Part shown: positions 18,821 through 29,277 of the stretch, one piece after another
Numbering within the stretch: position 1 is the first letter of the stretch
Layout of the letters: the number at the start of each line of letters is the position of its first letter
NCBI RefSeq assembly: GCF_016595215.1
Contig: NZ_JAENHK010000010.1
Location: 186,001 to 250,000 of the forward strand
Length of the DNA: 64,000 nt
Source of the DNA: Chryseobacterium paridis
GTDB taxonomy: Bacteria > Bacteroidota > Bacteroidia > Flavobacteriales > Weeksellaceae
Reading direction: 5' to 3'
Made by a program: the position numbers and the translations under genes
The notes under the pieces: model-generated
Told to the model about the DNA's origin: nothing
Databases searched by the model: none
Seen by the model: the letters and a program-made list of their open reading frames with translations, nothing else

Positions 18821-21202
18821 ATGAAAAACGTTAAACTACTACATCTTTTAATTTTACTATTTCCTGTTCTATTTTATGCTCAATATAAAATAGAAGGGAG
18901 GGTATTAAACAAAGAAAAAGAGCCTGTAAAAAATGCAGAACTTCTTTTTAAAACTACTCCTTCAAATAATAACAGGAAAGTAATGACAAATGATGGAGGA
19001 AACTTTAGTATAGAGCTCATAAAAGGTAAATATATACTGACCGTTAAAAACTCCGAGTATACTTCTTTTGAAAAAGAAATAATCATTAATTCGGATACTA
19101 AATTGGCTGACATAGAGTTGGTAACCGTATCTAAATTAATAGAAGAGGTTAAACTGACTTCTTCACCCAAAATGATCATCCATAAACTGGACAGGACCGT
19201 GTTTAATGTTGAAAACAATGCTCTTGCGAACAGGGGGAATATTTTCGAAACGATGAAATCTGTACCAGGGCTTGTTCTGAAAAATGATCAGATATCAATG
19301 CTTGGAAGAGATGCGGTGAAAGTAATGATTGACGGGAGAATGATCAATTTAAGCGGAGACGATTTGAAAAACTTTTTAAAATCTATACCGAGCGAAAACA
19401 TTAAATCTGTGGAAGTCATTAGTAACCCATCAGCCAGGTATGAAGCCGAAGGAAACAGTGGAATTGTGAATCTTGTTCTTAAAAAGACCAAAAAGAATTC
19501 ATGGAATAACAATACTACTTTGACAACTGATGTTGCAAAAACAAAATATATCTTACAGACGGTAAATAACAATTTTACCTATCAGAAGAATAAACTCAGT
19601 TTTTTACTCAACACGGGATATACCTACGGTGATACCTTTACAAAACAGATGTCGGATATTTTCTTTTCGGATCCCTATTTCTTAACGACAGAGCAAAAGT
19701 GGAATTATAATCAGTTCTCCGGGAGGTTTTTGATAGATTATGACATAACGCCCAAAACAAAGATAGGGTTACAGTATCTGGGGGGAGTATACAACAATTA
19801 CGTTGACGATAATGTAAATACAGCTGTTGTTAACAAGGCAAACGTACCTCTTTATTTTCTGAAAGGAAATGGGCATATCCGTGATAAAAATAATAATCAT
19901 TCATTGAACCTCCATTTGGAACAGAAGTTAGATACCCTGGGAAAAAAGTTAAATATAGATTTGGATTATCTTAGCTATGTAACAGATAGGAATAATACCA
20001 TCCTTTCCAATCAATATAATCCGGATTACAGTTTTGAGGGAATTAATTTCTTTAATAGAGGGATTTCAAACCAGGATATTAATAATTATAGCTTAAAATT
20101 TGATATTGAACATCCCGGAAAATTTATGAATCTTAACTATGGAGGTAAAGTAGGATTTACAGGAACCAATTATTTACTCAATAATTATGATCTTTCTTCC
20201 GATAATACTCTAACTCAATCAGATCAGTTCAAATATGACGAAGCGATTCAGGCTCTTTATTTTAATGCAACAAAGAAGTTTTCTGATAAATGGGAGGGGC
20301 AAATAGGATTGAGAACAGAATATACACAGACCAAAGGACATTCTGTCATCTTAGATCAGACTGATTATAATAAGTACCTGAAATTATTTCCGTCAGTATT
20401 TATCAAAAATACAATTAATGAAAATAATAGCTTATTATTAAACTATTCCAGAAGGATACAAAGACCATCTTATGGGCAGCTAAACCCGGCAAGATCTTAT
20501 ATTAACAGTCAGATTTCTTCTATGGGTAATCCATATCTGAAGCCATCTTATGTAGATAATATTGAACTTTCCCATACTTATAAGAGCCTGACTTCCAAAT
20601 TGGCCTTTAATGTAAATTCAAATGCATACAATGTGTTCTTTAAAATGAATGACGAAACTAAAGAGCAGATCGTAACCTTTGATAATTATTTTAAAAGTTA
20701 TGGCTATTCTTTATCGGAAACGTATGAATTTAATGCCCTTTCATGGTGGAAAAGTTATGTTACTCTTTTCCTGAACTATTCCCAGTCAAAGAAGTCCCAG
20801 GATATTAATCTGGTTTTAAGAAACGGATTTGAGTTTTTTGGAGCCCTTAATAATTCATTGACTCTTAATCAGTCAAAAACCTTGACCCTGGATATCAATT
20901 ACTGGTACGGATCATCATCTAATCAGAATTTGTTTCATTACTCTGATGCCAATTCATTAGATATGGCTCTTTCTTACAAGACGCCGTATAAAGGATTGAA
21001 TCTAAGCATTGCAGCGTACGATATATTTAATTCCAGTCCACGGACCATGCTGTCGGAAATTAACGGAATCGCACAGACTTATAAATCGTTCGCCAATAAT
21101 AGATTCTTTAGGTTTTCCATCAACTATAGTTTTGGAAATGATAAAATTTCCAAAGGAGAAAGAGCACTTGGAAATGAAAGTGAACGAGAGAGAAGCAGAT
21201 AA
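18821..21202 (+). CDS. TonB-linked outer-membrane beta-barrel protein
   Basis: 793 residues. An N-terminal signal peptide (about 1-20, ending F-Y-A-Q) is followed by a carboxypeptidase-regulatory-like beta-sandwich (about 22-100, G-R-V-L-N-K-E-K-E-P-V), a plug-like domain (about 125-215, with S-V-P-G-L and V-M-I-D-G-R) and a long barrel of alternating aromatic strands to the end. The short, highly charged tail beyond the last strand (after N-Y-S-F-G) is unusual because barrels normally end in an aromatic residue. This matches the OMP beta-barrel/TonB-receptor-like family common in Flavobacteriia. It lies 11 bp after an NRPS gene in the same block, so transport of the finished peptide or of a complex it forms across the outer membrane is plausible. 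Direction of transport and ligand are not shown by the sequence. Confidence 0.85.
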   Translation: MKNVKLLHLLILLFPVLFYAQYKIEGRVLNKEKEPVKNAELLFKTTPSNNNRKVMTNDGGNFSIELIKGKYILTVKNSEYTSFEKEIIINSDTKLADIELVTVSKLIEEVKLTSSPKMIIHKLDRTVFNVENNALANRGNIFETMKSVPGLVLKNDQISMLGRDAVKVMIDGRMINLSGDDLKNFLKSIPSENIKSVEVISNPSARYEAEGNSGIVNLVLKKTKKNSWNNNTTLTTDVAKTKYILQTVNNNFTYQKNKLSFLLNTGYTYGDTFTKQMSDIFFSDPYFLTTEQKWNYNQFSGRFLIDYDITPKTKIGLQYLGGVYNNYVDDNVNTAVVNKANVPLYFLKGNGHIRDKNNNHSLNLHLEQKLDTLGKKLNIDLDYLSYVTDRNNTILSNQYNPDYSFEGINFFNRGISNQDINNYSLKFDIEHPGKFMNLNYGGKVGFTGTNYLLNNYDLSSDNTLTQSDQFKYDEAIQALYFNATKKFSDKWEGQIGLRTEYTQTKGHSVILDQTDYNKYLKLFPSVFIKNTINENNSLLLNYSRRIQRPSYGQLNPARSYINSQISSMGNPYLKPSYVDNIELSHTYKSLTSKLAFNVNSNAYNVFFKMNDETKEQIVTFDNYFKSYGYSLSETYEFNALSWWKSYVTLFLNYSQSKKSQDINLVLRNGFEFFGALNNSLTLNQSKTLTLDINYWYGSSSNQNLFHYSDANSLDMALSYKTPYKGLNLSIAAYDIFNSSPRTMLSEINGIAQTYKSFANNRFFRFSINYSFGNDKISKGERALGNESERERSR

Positions 21203-21223
21203 CCATAAAAAAACAATAACCTT

Positions 21224-22444
21224 ATGAAAAAAATATTGGTTTATACTGATGCATTCAGAGGAAATATAATTCCTACGCTGGGAATCAGTGAAAAACTTCA
21301 TCAGATGGGGGCTCATGTTCATTATATAGGTGTGCCTGATGTAACAGAAATAATATCCGGAACATCATTTCCATCTACATCTATTTTTGGGGATTATTAT
21401 CCGAAAGGCAGCAAATATGAGTCTGGTAAAATCAATGCGGATGTTATTCGTACAATTATCCATGGCGGTCTTGATGAGTTGATGCAGGATTTTAATCCGT
21501 CAGCTATTCTTTTTACAGCCTATAATCCAATAGAAGCAGCCACTTTCTATTTAAAATATAAGATAAAAACATTCCTGGTATATTGCCACTTTCCTGTCGA
21601 TAACGATTTCAGTAAAACATCATTTACAGAAAAGGTAAAAGAATGGAGCATTAATATGCTTATGGATGATGCCAATCTGGAATCCACTAATCTTCTGATT
21701 AATTACCTTATCGATAAAGGATATGCAATGAATTCTCTGAACGATGTTTTATCTGTTTTTGAAAACTTCTATAATGTAGTACCTGCCTCAAAAGAGTTTT
21801 TAATAGAAAATGCAGTGGTCAATGGAAATGATATGTATGTTGGACCTTGTATCCCTGAGCAGAATATATTTCACTTACATTATGATATGGATAAGCTTGA
21901 TAGTGAGCTTTCTGAGCAGAAAAGGTCAGGAAAAAAGATGGTTTATTGTTCATTAGGTTCGTGGGCCGAACAAATTGATAACGAAAAAGCACAACACATT
22001 ACGCAAACACTTATCGATAGTTTTCAACAGGAATCTATGGAAGATTATATCCTTAATATATCGGTTGGAAACTTATTTGATGACTATAAATCCCAGACTT
22101 CCGATAGCATAAGGATTCACCAGTGGCTTCCTCAGGTGGCCATGCTTCAACATTCAGATCTTGCCATCATACATGGCGGAATGGGGGGTGTTAAAGAATG
22201 CATCATGCATGAAATTCCGATGGCTGTTATTCCATTAGGGCTAGACCAGTTTGAAAATGCAGACCGGGTAGCTGCCCACCAATTAGGAATCAAAATAGAA
22301 CCCCATTCTATAAATAATACAGGAATCATTTCAACAATTCACAAGCTTCAGAATGATACCATTATAAAAGATAGTTTATCTAAAATGAAATCCAGTTTTG
22401 AAAAAGCATCGCAAGATGATGCATGGACAAAGTTTAACCCCTAA
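21224..22444 (+). CDS. GT1/MGT-family glycosyltransferase
   Basis: 406 residues with the two-domain GT-B layout of UDP/NDP-sugar glycosyltransferases. The N-terminus has the G-N-I-I-P-T-L-G-I-S acceptor-side loop of the macrolide-glycosyltransferase type. The C-terminal half has H-Q-W-L-P-Q-V-A-M-L, then H-G-G-M-G-G-V-K-E-C and P-L-G-L-D-Q-F-E-N-A, which are the nucleotide-sugar binding signature. It lies in the NRPS block, 21 bp after the receptor gene and 17 bp before the thioesterase, so it most likely glycosylates the peptide, for example on a beta-hydroxyl or phenol made available by the hydroxylases. No sugar-biosynthesis genes are in the window, so a common cellular nucleotide sugar is the simplest donor. 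Confidence 0.88.
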   Translation: MKKILVYTDAFRGNIIPTLGISEKLHQMGAHVHYIGVPDVTEIISGTSFPSTSIFGDYYPKGSKYESGKINADVIRTIIHGGLDELMQDFNPSAILFTAYNPIEAATFYLKYKIKTFLVYCHFPVDNDFSKTSFTEKVKEWSINMLMDDANLESTNLLINYLIDKGYAMNSLNDVLSVFENFYNVVPASKEFLIENAVVNGNDMYVGPCIPEQNIFHLHYDMDKLDSELSEQKRSGKKMVYCSLGSWAEQIDNEKAQHITQTLIDSFQQESMEDYILNISVGNLFDDYKSQTSDSIRIHQWLPQVAMLQHSDLAIIHGGMGGVKECIMHEIPMAVIPLGLDQFENADRVAAHQLGIKIEPHSINNTGIISTIHKLQNDTIIKDSLSKMKSSFEKASQDDAWTKFNP

Positions 22445-22461
22445 ACACTAACCCCTAAATA

Positions 22462-23184
22462 ATGAATAAACAGCTTTTTTTGCTACATTTTGCAGGCGGA
22501 AATAAATATTCTTACAATTTTTTACAAAAAACAATAACCTCCGACATCGAATTTATTCCGATAGAACTGCCGGGTAGAGGAGAAAGATTTAGAGAGAGTT
22601 TAATAACCGAAAAAAAAGAAGCAATTGATGACCTTTTTCTGCAGATAAAAAGAAAGAGGAACGGTTCTCCTTTTATCATATTAGGGCATAGTATGGGAGC
22701 CTTGCTTGGCCTTTCTGTTACCCGGATGCTTGAAGAAGATCATGATTTCCCCGAGTTTTTAATGGTATTAGGAAATCCCGGGCCTTTAAAAAATCATAAA
22801 ATTCCTACCAGATATAATTTAGATGATGATACTTTCAAAAAAAGAATATCAGAGATGGGTGGAATTCCAATCGAAATCCTCGAAAACCAGGATGCATTTT
22901 CTTTTTTCGCTAAAATCATGAGGGCTGATTTCGAATGCATAGAAAAAGGACAGGGTTTTGAAAATGATGTCGTCATTAAAACACCCATTTATGCGATGAT
23001 GGGCAGCGAAGAATCACTCAACACAAAAATTGAAAATTGGAGAGGATTTACAGAATCCCAATTTCATCATTCAATATTACCTGGAAATCACTTTTTTCTT
23101 CATGATAACGGACCAGAAATAGGAAAACTCATTAACCATTGTTTTAAATTAAAAGAATCAAATTATGTTAAAAATAAAATCTAA
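22462..23184 (+). CDS. type II thioesterase of NRPS (GrsT-like)
   Basis: 240 residues, the normal size for a free-standing alpha/beta-hydrolase thioesterase. Starts with the typical L-F-L-L-H-F-A-G-G segment, has I-E-L-P-G-R-G-E-R, the nucleophile elbow G-H-S77-M-G and the catalytic-His motif G-N-H210-F-F-L. Such enzymes remove wrong or stalled acyl groups from carrier proteins. It overlaps the start of the ABC exporter gene by 20 bp, which suggests translational coupling. Since no NRPS in this window has an integrated thioesterase domain, a role in product release cannot be ruled out, but editing is the standard function. Confidence 0.92.
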   Translation: MNKQLFLLHFAGGNKYSYNFLQKTITSDIEFIPIELPGRGERFRESLITEKKEAIDDLFLQIKRKRNGSPFIILGHSMGALLGLSVTRMLEEDHDFPEFLMVLGNPGPLKNHKIPTRYNLDDDTFKKRISEMGGIPIEILENQDAFSFFAKIMRADFECIEKGQGFENDVVIKTPIYAMMGSEESLNTKIENWRGFTESQFHHSILPGNHFFLHDNGPEIGKLINHCFKLKESNYVKNKI

Positions 23185-24781
23185 ACACATCATCCTAATA
23201 GCCGTATATGCGGTTATAAGCAGTTTATTGAGTTTTGCTATTATTTATATAATCAACAATACACTGTCCAATCAGCTTTCAACAAGCAGCTATATTTATA
23301 TAACCTTTTTTGCTTTTGTTATCTATGCTTATTTATTAAGTATCTTTTTTCAGAGAGAACTCAATAAAATAACTTTTGAATTGCTTTCCCAATTAGAAAA
23401 GAAATTATTCCAGAAAATACTGGATACACCATTGATAAAAATCGAGAAATTAGGAACTCAAAGGTTTTATACAGCTGTGGAAGATACAAGAACATTTTAT
23501 TCACTGCCAGCTGTGGTAACTGCAGCATTTTCCTCCTTACTGATGGTGGTATTATGCCTTTTCTATCTTGTCAAATTATCCCCGGTATCTGCGGTAATTA
23601 TCATGGTGGCCATTATGGCCATTGCAGGAATTTATTATGTAGTCATCAATTCCCTGTCAAAGTCAATTGAAAAAGTGAAAAAATATAACGAGCATTATTT
23701 CGGGTATGTACAGGACGTGATCAGTGGTTTTAAAGAATTAATGATCAGTGATAAAAGAAGAAAGAAACTGCTTGAAAACTATGTATACGAAAACAGGACT
23801 GCATCCTATGCGCTGGATTTTAAAATTAGTTTTTCCTTTTTATCAATAGGGCTTATCAGTCAGTATGGGATGTACATTATAATGGGTATTATTCTTTTTA
23901 TATTACCTGAATTAGGATGGCTGAAAAGAGAATTTGTAATTCCATATGTACTTGTTTTATTATTTATTGCAGGTCCCATTAATAACCTGATCAATCTTCA
24001 GGATGTGGTAACCAGGCTGTTTGTAGCGAACAAACGTCTTGAAACATTTTATGAGGATTTTAAAAATGAAAAGATTGTTAATGAACATGATAAAGAACTG
24101 GCTGCCGACTTTTCAAAATTAAACTTTAGGAATATTCATTTTAACTATAAAAATGATAGTGCAGATGCTAATTTTGAGTTAGGGCCTATCAACCTTGAAA
24201 TTAATAAAGGAGAAGTTATCTTTATTGTAGGAGGAAACGGAAGCGGTAAAAGTACCTTTATCAATATTCTTTCAGGTTTGTATGTTCCTGACCAGGGGGA
24301 TATTTTTTTTGACGGGGAAAGAATAAATTCAGAGAAGGAAATCCAGAATCTTATTTCTGCTGTATTTACCAGCAATCACCTCTTTTCACAAAATTATGAT
24401 GATTATATACTGGAAAATAATCCAAAATATAAAATATTACTTGAAACATTTAAACTTGAAAATATCGTAAAAGACGATTCAGAAGAATCTGCCAGAAGAA
24501 GTTTTTCAAAAGGTCAAAGCAAAAGGATGGCGTTGATATTTGCTTTATTGGAAGACAAACCGATTGTAGTACTGGATGAGTGGGCGGCAGATCAGGATCC
24601 GTATTTCAGAAAATATTTCTATGAAGAATTGATCCCCAAATTGAAATCGCAAGGTAAAACCATCATTGCTGTTACTCATGACGATAGATATTTCCATTAC
24701 TGTGATAAACTTTTAAAGTTTGATTATGGTAAAATAGTCAAAGAAGATGTTCCTGCGAATTTTCAAAACGCTTATTTTTAA
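23165..24781 (+). CDS. SyrD/PvdE-type cyclic-peptide ABC exporter
   Basis: 538 residues, fused membrane plus ATPase half-transporter. About six hydrophobic segments lie in residues 1-290, then an ATPase with Walker A G-G-N-G-S-G-K362-S-T, a signature variant S-F-S-K-G-Q-S-K-R (the LSGGQ position is FSKGQ, typical of this family) and Walker B V-V-L-D471-E472-W. Length and FSKGQ signature match SyrD and PvdE, which move non-ribosomal peptides across the inner membrane. Its 20-bp overlap with the thioesterase gene and 12-bp gap to the next NRPS place it firmly in the peptide pathway. Likely exports the peptide to the periplasm, from where the beta-barrel protein or another route would take over. 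Confidence 0.92.
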   Translation: MLKIKSKHIILIAVYAVISSLLSFAIIYIINNTLSNQLSTSSYIYITFFAFVIYAYLLSIFFQRELNKITFELLSQLEKKLFQKILDTPLIKIEKLGTQRFYTAVEDTRTFYSLPAVVTAAFSSLLMVVLCLFYLVKLSPVSAVIIMVAIMAIAGIYYVVINSLSKSIEKVKKYNEHYFGYVQDVISGFKELMISDKRRKKLLENYVYENRTASYALDFKISFSFLSIGLISQYGMYIIMGIILFILPELGWLKREFVIPYVLVLLFIAGPINNLINLQDVVTRLFVANKRLETFYEDFKNEKIVNEHDKELAADFSKLNFRNIHFNYKNDSADANFELGPINLEINKGEVIFIVGGNGSGKSTFINILSGLYVPDQGDIFFDGERINSEKEIQNLISAVFTSNHLFSQNYDDYILENNPKYKILLETFKLENIVKDDSEESARRSFSKGQSKRMALIFALLEDKPIVVLDEWAADQDPYFRKYFYEELIPKLKSQGKTIIAVTHDDRYFHYCDKLLKFDYGKIVKEDVPANFQNAYF

Positions 24782-24793
24782 TACGACAGGCTT

Positions 24794-27700
24794 ATGAAAC
24801 TAACACTTCCCCAACTGGATGTCTTCTTTGAACAACTGCTGTATCCCGATACTCCGATCTATAATATAGGGGCCAAAATAGAGATTAAAGGTGAAATTCA
24901 GATTGAAACTTTTAAGAAGGCCTATCGTGAGATGATCAATCAGCATGATGCCTATCGAAGTTTTTTCAGACAATCTGAAGATGAGGTAAAAAAGCATATA
25001 AAAGAAGGAGAACCAAGACATTTGGAATGGATCGATTTTTCAAATGAAACTGATGCTGTGAGTATCGCTGAACACTATATGGAGAAGGAGTTTTTAATAC
25101 CTTTCAATGTGTTGGAAGATGATTGTCTGTATCGATTTGTTCTTATTAAATGCAGTAATGTTCACTATTATCTTTTCTCAGTGTACCATCACATCATCAC
25201 AGATGGATGGGGAACCTCTCTTATGTTCCAGAGATTGATTAAAAATTATAATGACATCCTGAAATTTAATACGGTTCAGGACCAATATCCCTACGAATAT
25301 AGTACGTTTGTAACCCACGATCTGGCTTATCAGGATTCCGATGAATTTTATAAAGATAAGCAGTACTGGGCTGAAAGATATTCAACTTTACCGCCGGTGA
25401 TCTTTAACAGAAAAGAGAACAAAGAATATTCAGTCCATGAAAGTGACAGGAAAGAATTAATAGTTCGGAGGGAAGATTATAACAAGTTTATCGAATTAGG
25501 TAAAAAGCATAATTTCTCTACATTTCATGGATTTTTAGGATTGTTTTTCTTCTATTTTGGAAGAATTAATCAGAGTGATGATCTGGCCATTGGAATTCCT
25601 GTACTGAACAGAAACTCCAAAGCCTTTAAAAAAACTGTTGGATTGTTTATGGGAGTTTCGCCATTACGGATGAAACTGGACTATCAGGCTAATTTGTTGG
25701 ATCTAATCAACAACACCAAAAAACAGCTGATGTCAGATTACAGGCATCAAAGGTACCCCTTAGGAAAAATTGTAAGTGACCTGAAACTTTTTAATGAAAA
25801 AAACAAGCTTTTCAATATTACATTATCTTACGAGAAGCATAATTATGCAGACCACTTTGAGGGCACTCAAACGACGGTGATCCCTCTTACCAATAAATCT
25901 GAGAGATCCGCCTTAGCAATTTATGTAAGGGAGTTCGATGATAATGAAGATATCAAAATAGATTTTGATTACAATACTGAATTTTTTGATGAGCATTCTA
26001 TAGAGCAGTGTGTAAGACATATCCATCATCTGATCATAAACATTGAAACATTAGCAGCTGAACCTCTGAATAAACTTTCATTTTTATCTGAGGAAGAAAA
26101 AGCAAATATTTTCTCATTTAATGAAAGATTCTCCTTTAAGGGCGATACAGAAAAAGACGACAGCAAAACATTCCTTGACCTATTCAATGAGAAGGTTTTA
26201 GAATTCTCCGATAAAGTAGCTATTGCTGATGAAACTATTTCTTTGTCCTATGCAGAGGCTAATCAGATCTCTACCCGGATAGCTGATTATCTTCTACATC
26301 ATCATAACGATGAAAAGGTGGTTGCTGTTTTACTCAACCGGTCTGTTCATATGATTTGTACTCTGATGGGAATAATGAAAGCGGGAAAGGCCTATATCCC
26401 TCTCGATCCTGAATTTCCTGTAAACAGGTTGCAGTACATTTTACAGGATAGTAAAGCGCAGCTTTTAATATCGGAAGAAGATATTTCTCTTAGTCTCACT
26501 GATATCGAGACAATTTTTGTTTCAGATATTGTAAACAAAAACCTGAGCAATAAAGAAGTATATATTACTTCAAAAGATACTGCATATATTATTTATACTT
26601 CAGGATCTACAGGAAACCCTAAAGGGGTTGAAATTGGACATGCTTCATTGTTAAACCTATTAGAAAGTATAAATGAGAAACCGGGAATAGACGATAAAGA
26701 TACAATGTATTCAGTAACGACTTATTCTTTTGATATTTCTATTCTTGAGTTTTTTACCCCTCTGATTACTGGTGCCACGTTATATGTTGCCAGTGAAAAG
26801 ACCTTGAGAGATCCACTGGCCACAATACAGGAAATTTTCGAAGTGAAACCCTCTGTTATTCAGGCGACCCCAAGTTTCTTCAAAAGACTGCTTGGTGTAG
26901 GCTGGAAACCAAATTCCGAATTAAAAATATTGTGTGGTGGTGATTTGATCAATAATGATCTTATTGAAGAATTGCTGGCATCATGCAAAGAACTTTGGAA
27001 TATGTATGGACCCACAGAAACTACGATCTGGTCTTCAACGAAAAAGATTGAATCCGGAACGTCGCCTCAGAATATTGGACAGCCTATTAAAGAAACTTCT
27101 TTCTACATTTTAGATACAGATTTAAATCTACTTCCAATGGATACTATTGGTGATATTTATATCGGAGGGAAGGGGCTTGCAAAGGGATATTATCATAATG
27201 AGGAGTTGTCGCTTGAAAGGTTTATAAAAAATCCTTTCAGGAAAGAAGAACTAATGTATAAAACAGGTGATGTAGGCAAATGGAATGAACAAGGTGAAAT
27301 CTTGTTCTTCGGAAGAAGTGATCACCAGGTTAAGATAAAAGGATATAGAATAGAGTTAGGAGATATTGAAAACCATCTGAATACGGTAGAAAATATTGAA
27401 GATTCTGTTGTAATAGTTAAAGAAGTGGAGGGCGAAAATCAATTGGTCGCTTACTTGAAAACTCATACACCAATTGAGATCTCTTCTCTGTATGAGAAAT
27501 TGGAGGAAAAGCTCCCTTATTATATGGTTCCCCAATATATTTTTCTGATAGAGGAATTTCCCCTTACTCCCAATCAGAAAATAGACAGGAAGTCTCTTTT
27601 AATGAAAGATCTCCCTTCTGATGAACCTGCTACAAGCCAGATCATTGAAGATGCAGAAATGATGCAGGAATTAAAGGATATATGGCAGAGAATTTTAAAC

Positions 27701-29203
27701 TATAAGAAAGATATTGAAGATAAAGATAATTTTTTTGAACTGGGAGGCCATTCTTTATTGATTTCGAGACTAGTGAATGTGTTAAACAAGAAGTTTTCTG
27801 TCCAACTGACGATGAAGGACGTGTTTGAAAATCCTGATTTATCTTCTTTATGTCACCTCATTTTAAAGAAAAATAATAAAAATAATTTGATTTTAAAAGC
27901 ACCGGATCATCACATACCTTTAGCAACACCTACACAAAAAAATATCTGGTTAGCATGTCAGAAAAAAGAGATTTCTCCCTCATATAATATGTTGATGGAG
28001 TTCGATGTTGTCGGAACGATGAATATTGTAATACTGGAGAAAGCAGTAAGACAGATAATATCTGTTACTGAAATTTTAAGAACAAATTTTATACTGAAAG
28101 ATGAAGGCGTGATTCAGAAAATTCATTCTTCTGAAGATATTCATTTTGTATTAGAAATTAATGAGGTAGCGAAGGAATCCGAATACAAGAAAGTTGTTGA
28201 TAACTATAAAAGCTATTGTTTTGATCTTGAAAAAGAATTACTGCTCAAAATGATGATTTTGAAAGTCGGGGAGAAATACAAAGTTATTTTCCTGATTCAT
28301 CATATTATTTTTGATGGAATATCCACCGGATTATTTATAAAACAGCTGACATCTCTTTATAATAACAATTCAAATCAGACACTAGAATCACTTACAGGGA
28401 TCCAGTTCCGGGATTATTCAAACTGGTACTATCAGAATGCAGATCTTGAAAATAATGGCATTTTCTGGAAAAACTATACAAAAGGATATCAATATGAAGC
28501 TTTTGTAAAAAAAGAAACGGTAACTGCTGGTTCTTATCAAGGGAATATATTTACAATTCCACTTGATCTGGAAGTAACACAAGGATTATCTGGTTTAGCA
28601 AAAGAGATGAAAACGACACCTTATCTACTTATGTTAACATCTCTGTTGATATTTTTACGTAGTATATCCGGGAAAACAGATATCTGTATTGCTACAATAG
28701 ATTCAGGAAGATCTGCGCCACAGATAGAATCGCTTTTAGGTGTTTTTATTAAAAGCCTGTTACTGCGCGTAACATTTGGAGAAGAAGAATTAGGTGAGAT
28801 GCTCCGCAAAGTGACTCAAGAATTTTTAAAAGTCACAAAATATGAAGAAGTTTCAGACCATTCTTTCGTGAAAAATAATGTAGATATCCTTTTTGTAACC
28901 CAGGATCCAGAATTAAGCTATAACACAATAAGCGATTTTGCTGACTTTTCTCTGCAAAATATTCCACAGGATACAATTTATAATAAATTTCCTCTTATCA
29001 TAAATGTCATCAATGAACCGGAGGGCATTCAGGTTGAAATAAGCTATATCAAAAGTTTATATAAAGAACATATCATTACAGATTTTTCACAAGCCTATAC
29101 GGATTTTCTGAAATACCTGTCAACATTGAGATCTGAGGCTGAGCTGGGGTATAAAGAGTTTTTCCACAGCAAAAATCCGGTAGACATTGATTTTGACTTT
29201 TAA
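24794..29203 (+). CDS. NRPS C-A-T with terminal condensation domain, predicted Gly module
   Basis: 1,469 residues. Order: C5 (about 1-430; H132-H133...D137-G138 intact), A5 (about 455-960; T-S-G-S-T-G-N-P-K-G and Y-G-P-T-E-T-T present), T5 (Ser987 in LGGHS), then a second condensation domain (about 1035-1469; H1169-H1170-I-I-F-D1174-G1175 intact) and nothing after it. A5 pocket residues from D647 are D-I-L-Q-L-G-M-I-W-K, which fits the Gly code DILQLGLIWK. There is no thioesterase or reductase domain. As the last NRPS gene of the block, it probably adds Gly, and its terminal C domain is the best candidate for chain release, by cyclisation or by attack of an external amine or alcohol. An alternative is that it hands the chain to a module outside the window. 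Confidence 0.94.
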   Translation: MKLTLPQLDVFFEQLLYPDTPIYNIGAKIEIKGEIQIETFKKAYREMINQHDAYRSFFRQSEDEVKKHIKEGEPRHLEWIDFSNETDAVSIAEHYMEKEFLIPFNVLEDDCLYRFVLIKCSNVHYYLFSVYHHIITDGWGTSLMFQRLIKNYNDILKFNTVQDQYPYEYSTFVTHDLAYQDSDEFYKDKQYWAERYSTLPPVIFNRKENKEYSVHESDRKELIVRREDYNKFIELGKKHNFSTFHGFLGLFFFYFGRINQSDDLAIGIPVLNRNSKAFKKTVGLFMGVSPLRMKLDYQANLLDLINNTKKQLMSDYRHQRYPLGKIVSDLKLFNEKNKLFNITLSYEKHNYADHFEGTQTTVIPLTNKSERSALAIYVREFDDNEDIKIDFDYNTEFFDEHSIEQCVRHIHHLIINIETLAAEPLNKLSFLSEEEKANIFSFNERFSFKGDTEKDDSKTFLDLFNEKVLEFSDKVAIADETISLSYAEANQISTRIADYLLHHHNDEKVVAVLLNRSVHMICTLMGIMKAGKAYIPLDPEFPVNRLQYILQDSKAQLLISEEDISLSLTDIETIFVSDIVNKNLSNKEVYITSKDTAYIIYTSGSTGNPKGVEIGHASLLNLLESINEKPGIDDKDTMYSVTTYSFDISILEFFTPLITGATLYVASEKTLRDPLATIQEIFEVKPSVIQATPSFFKRLLGVGWKPNSELKILCGGDLINNDLIEELLASCKELWNMYGPTETTIWSSTKKIESGTSPQNIGQPIKETSFYILDTDLNLLPMDTIGDIYIGGKGLAKGYYHNEELSLERFIKNPFRKEELMYKTGDVGKWNEQGEILFFGRSDHQVKIKGYRIELGDIENHLNTVENIEDSVVIVKEVEGENQLVAYLKTHTPIEISSLYEKLEEKLPYYMVPQYIFLIEEFPLTPNQKIDRKSLLMKDLPSDEPATSQIIEDAEMMQELKDIWQRILNYKKDIEDKDNFFELGGHSLLISRLVNVLNKKFSVQLTMKDVFENPDLSSLCHLILKKNNKNNLILKAPDHHIPLATPTQKNIWLACQKKEISPSYNMLMEFDVVGTMNIVILEKAVRQIISVTEILRTNFILKDEGVIQKIHSSEDIHFVLEINEVAKESEYKKVVDNYKSYCFDLEKELLLKMMILKVGEKYKVIFLIHHIIFDGISTGLFIKQLTSLYNNNSNQTLESLTGIQFRDYSNWYYQNADLENNGIFWKNYTKGYQYEAFVKKETVTAGSYQGNIFTIPLDLEVTQGLSGLAKEMKTTPYLLMLTSLLIFLRSISGKTDICIATIDSGRSAPQIESLLGVFIKSLLLRVTFGEEELGEMLRKVTQEFLKVTKYEEVSDHSFVKNNVDILFVTQDPELSYNTISDFADFSLQNIPQDTIYNKFPLIINVINEPEGIQVEISYIKSLYKEHIITDFSQAYTDFLKYLSTLRSEAELGYKEFFHSKNPVDIDFDF

Positions 29204-29277
29204 GGTCCATCATGATAAGAAATCAGCGGATACAGTGACTCTATAAATAACAAAAAAATAAAAATTAATAATTCTAT

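Noticed and set aside
21009..21227. 72-codon frame overlapping the end of the beta-barrel gene
   Set aside because: Shadow in another frame of a well-supported gene; no start signal or domain.
22436..22459. Direct repeat AACCCCTAAA twice with a 4-bp spacer before the thioesterase gene
   Set aside because: It includes the stop codon of the glycosyltransferase and looks like a small local duplication; no regulatory meaning can be supported.
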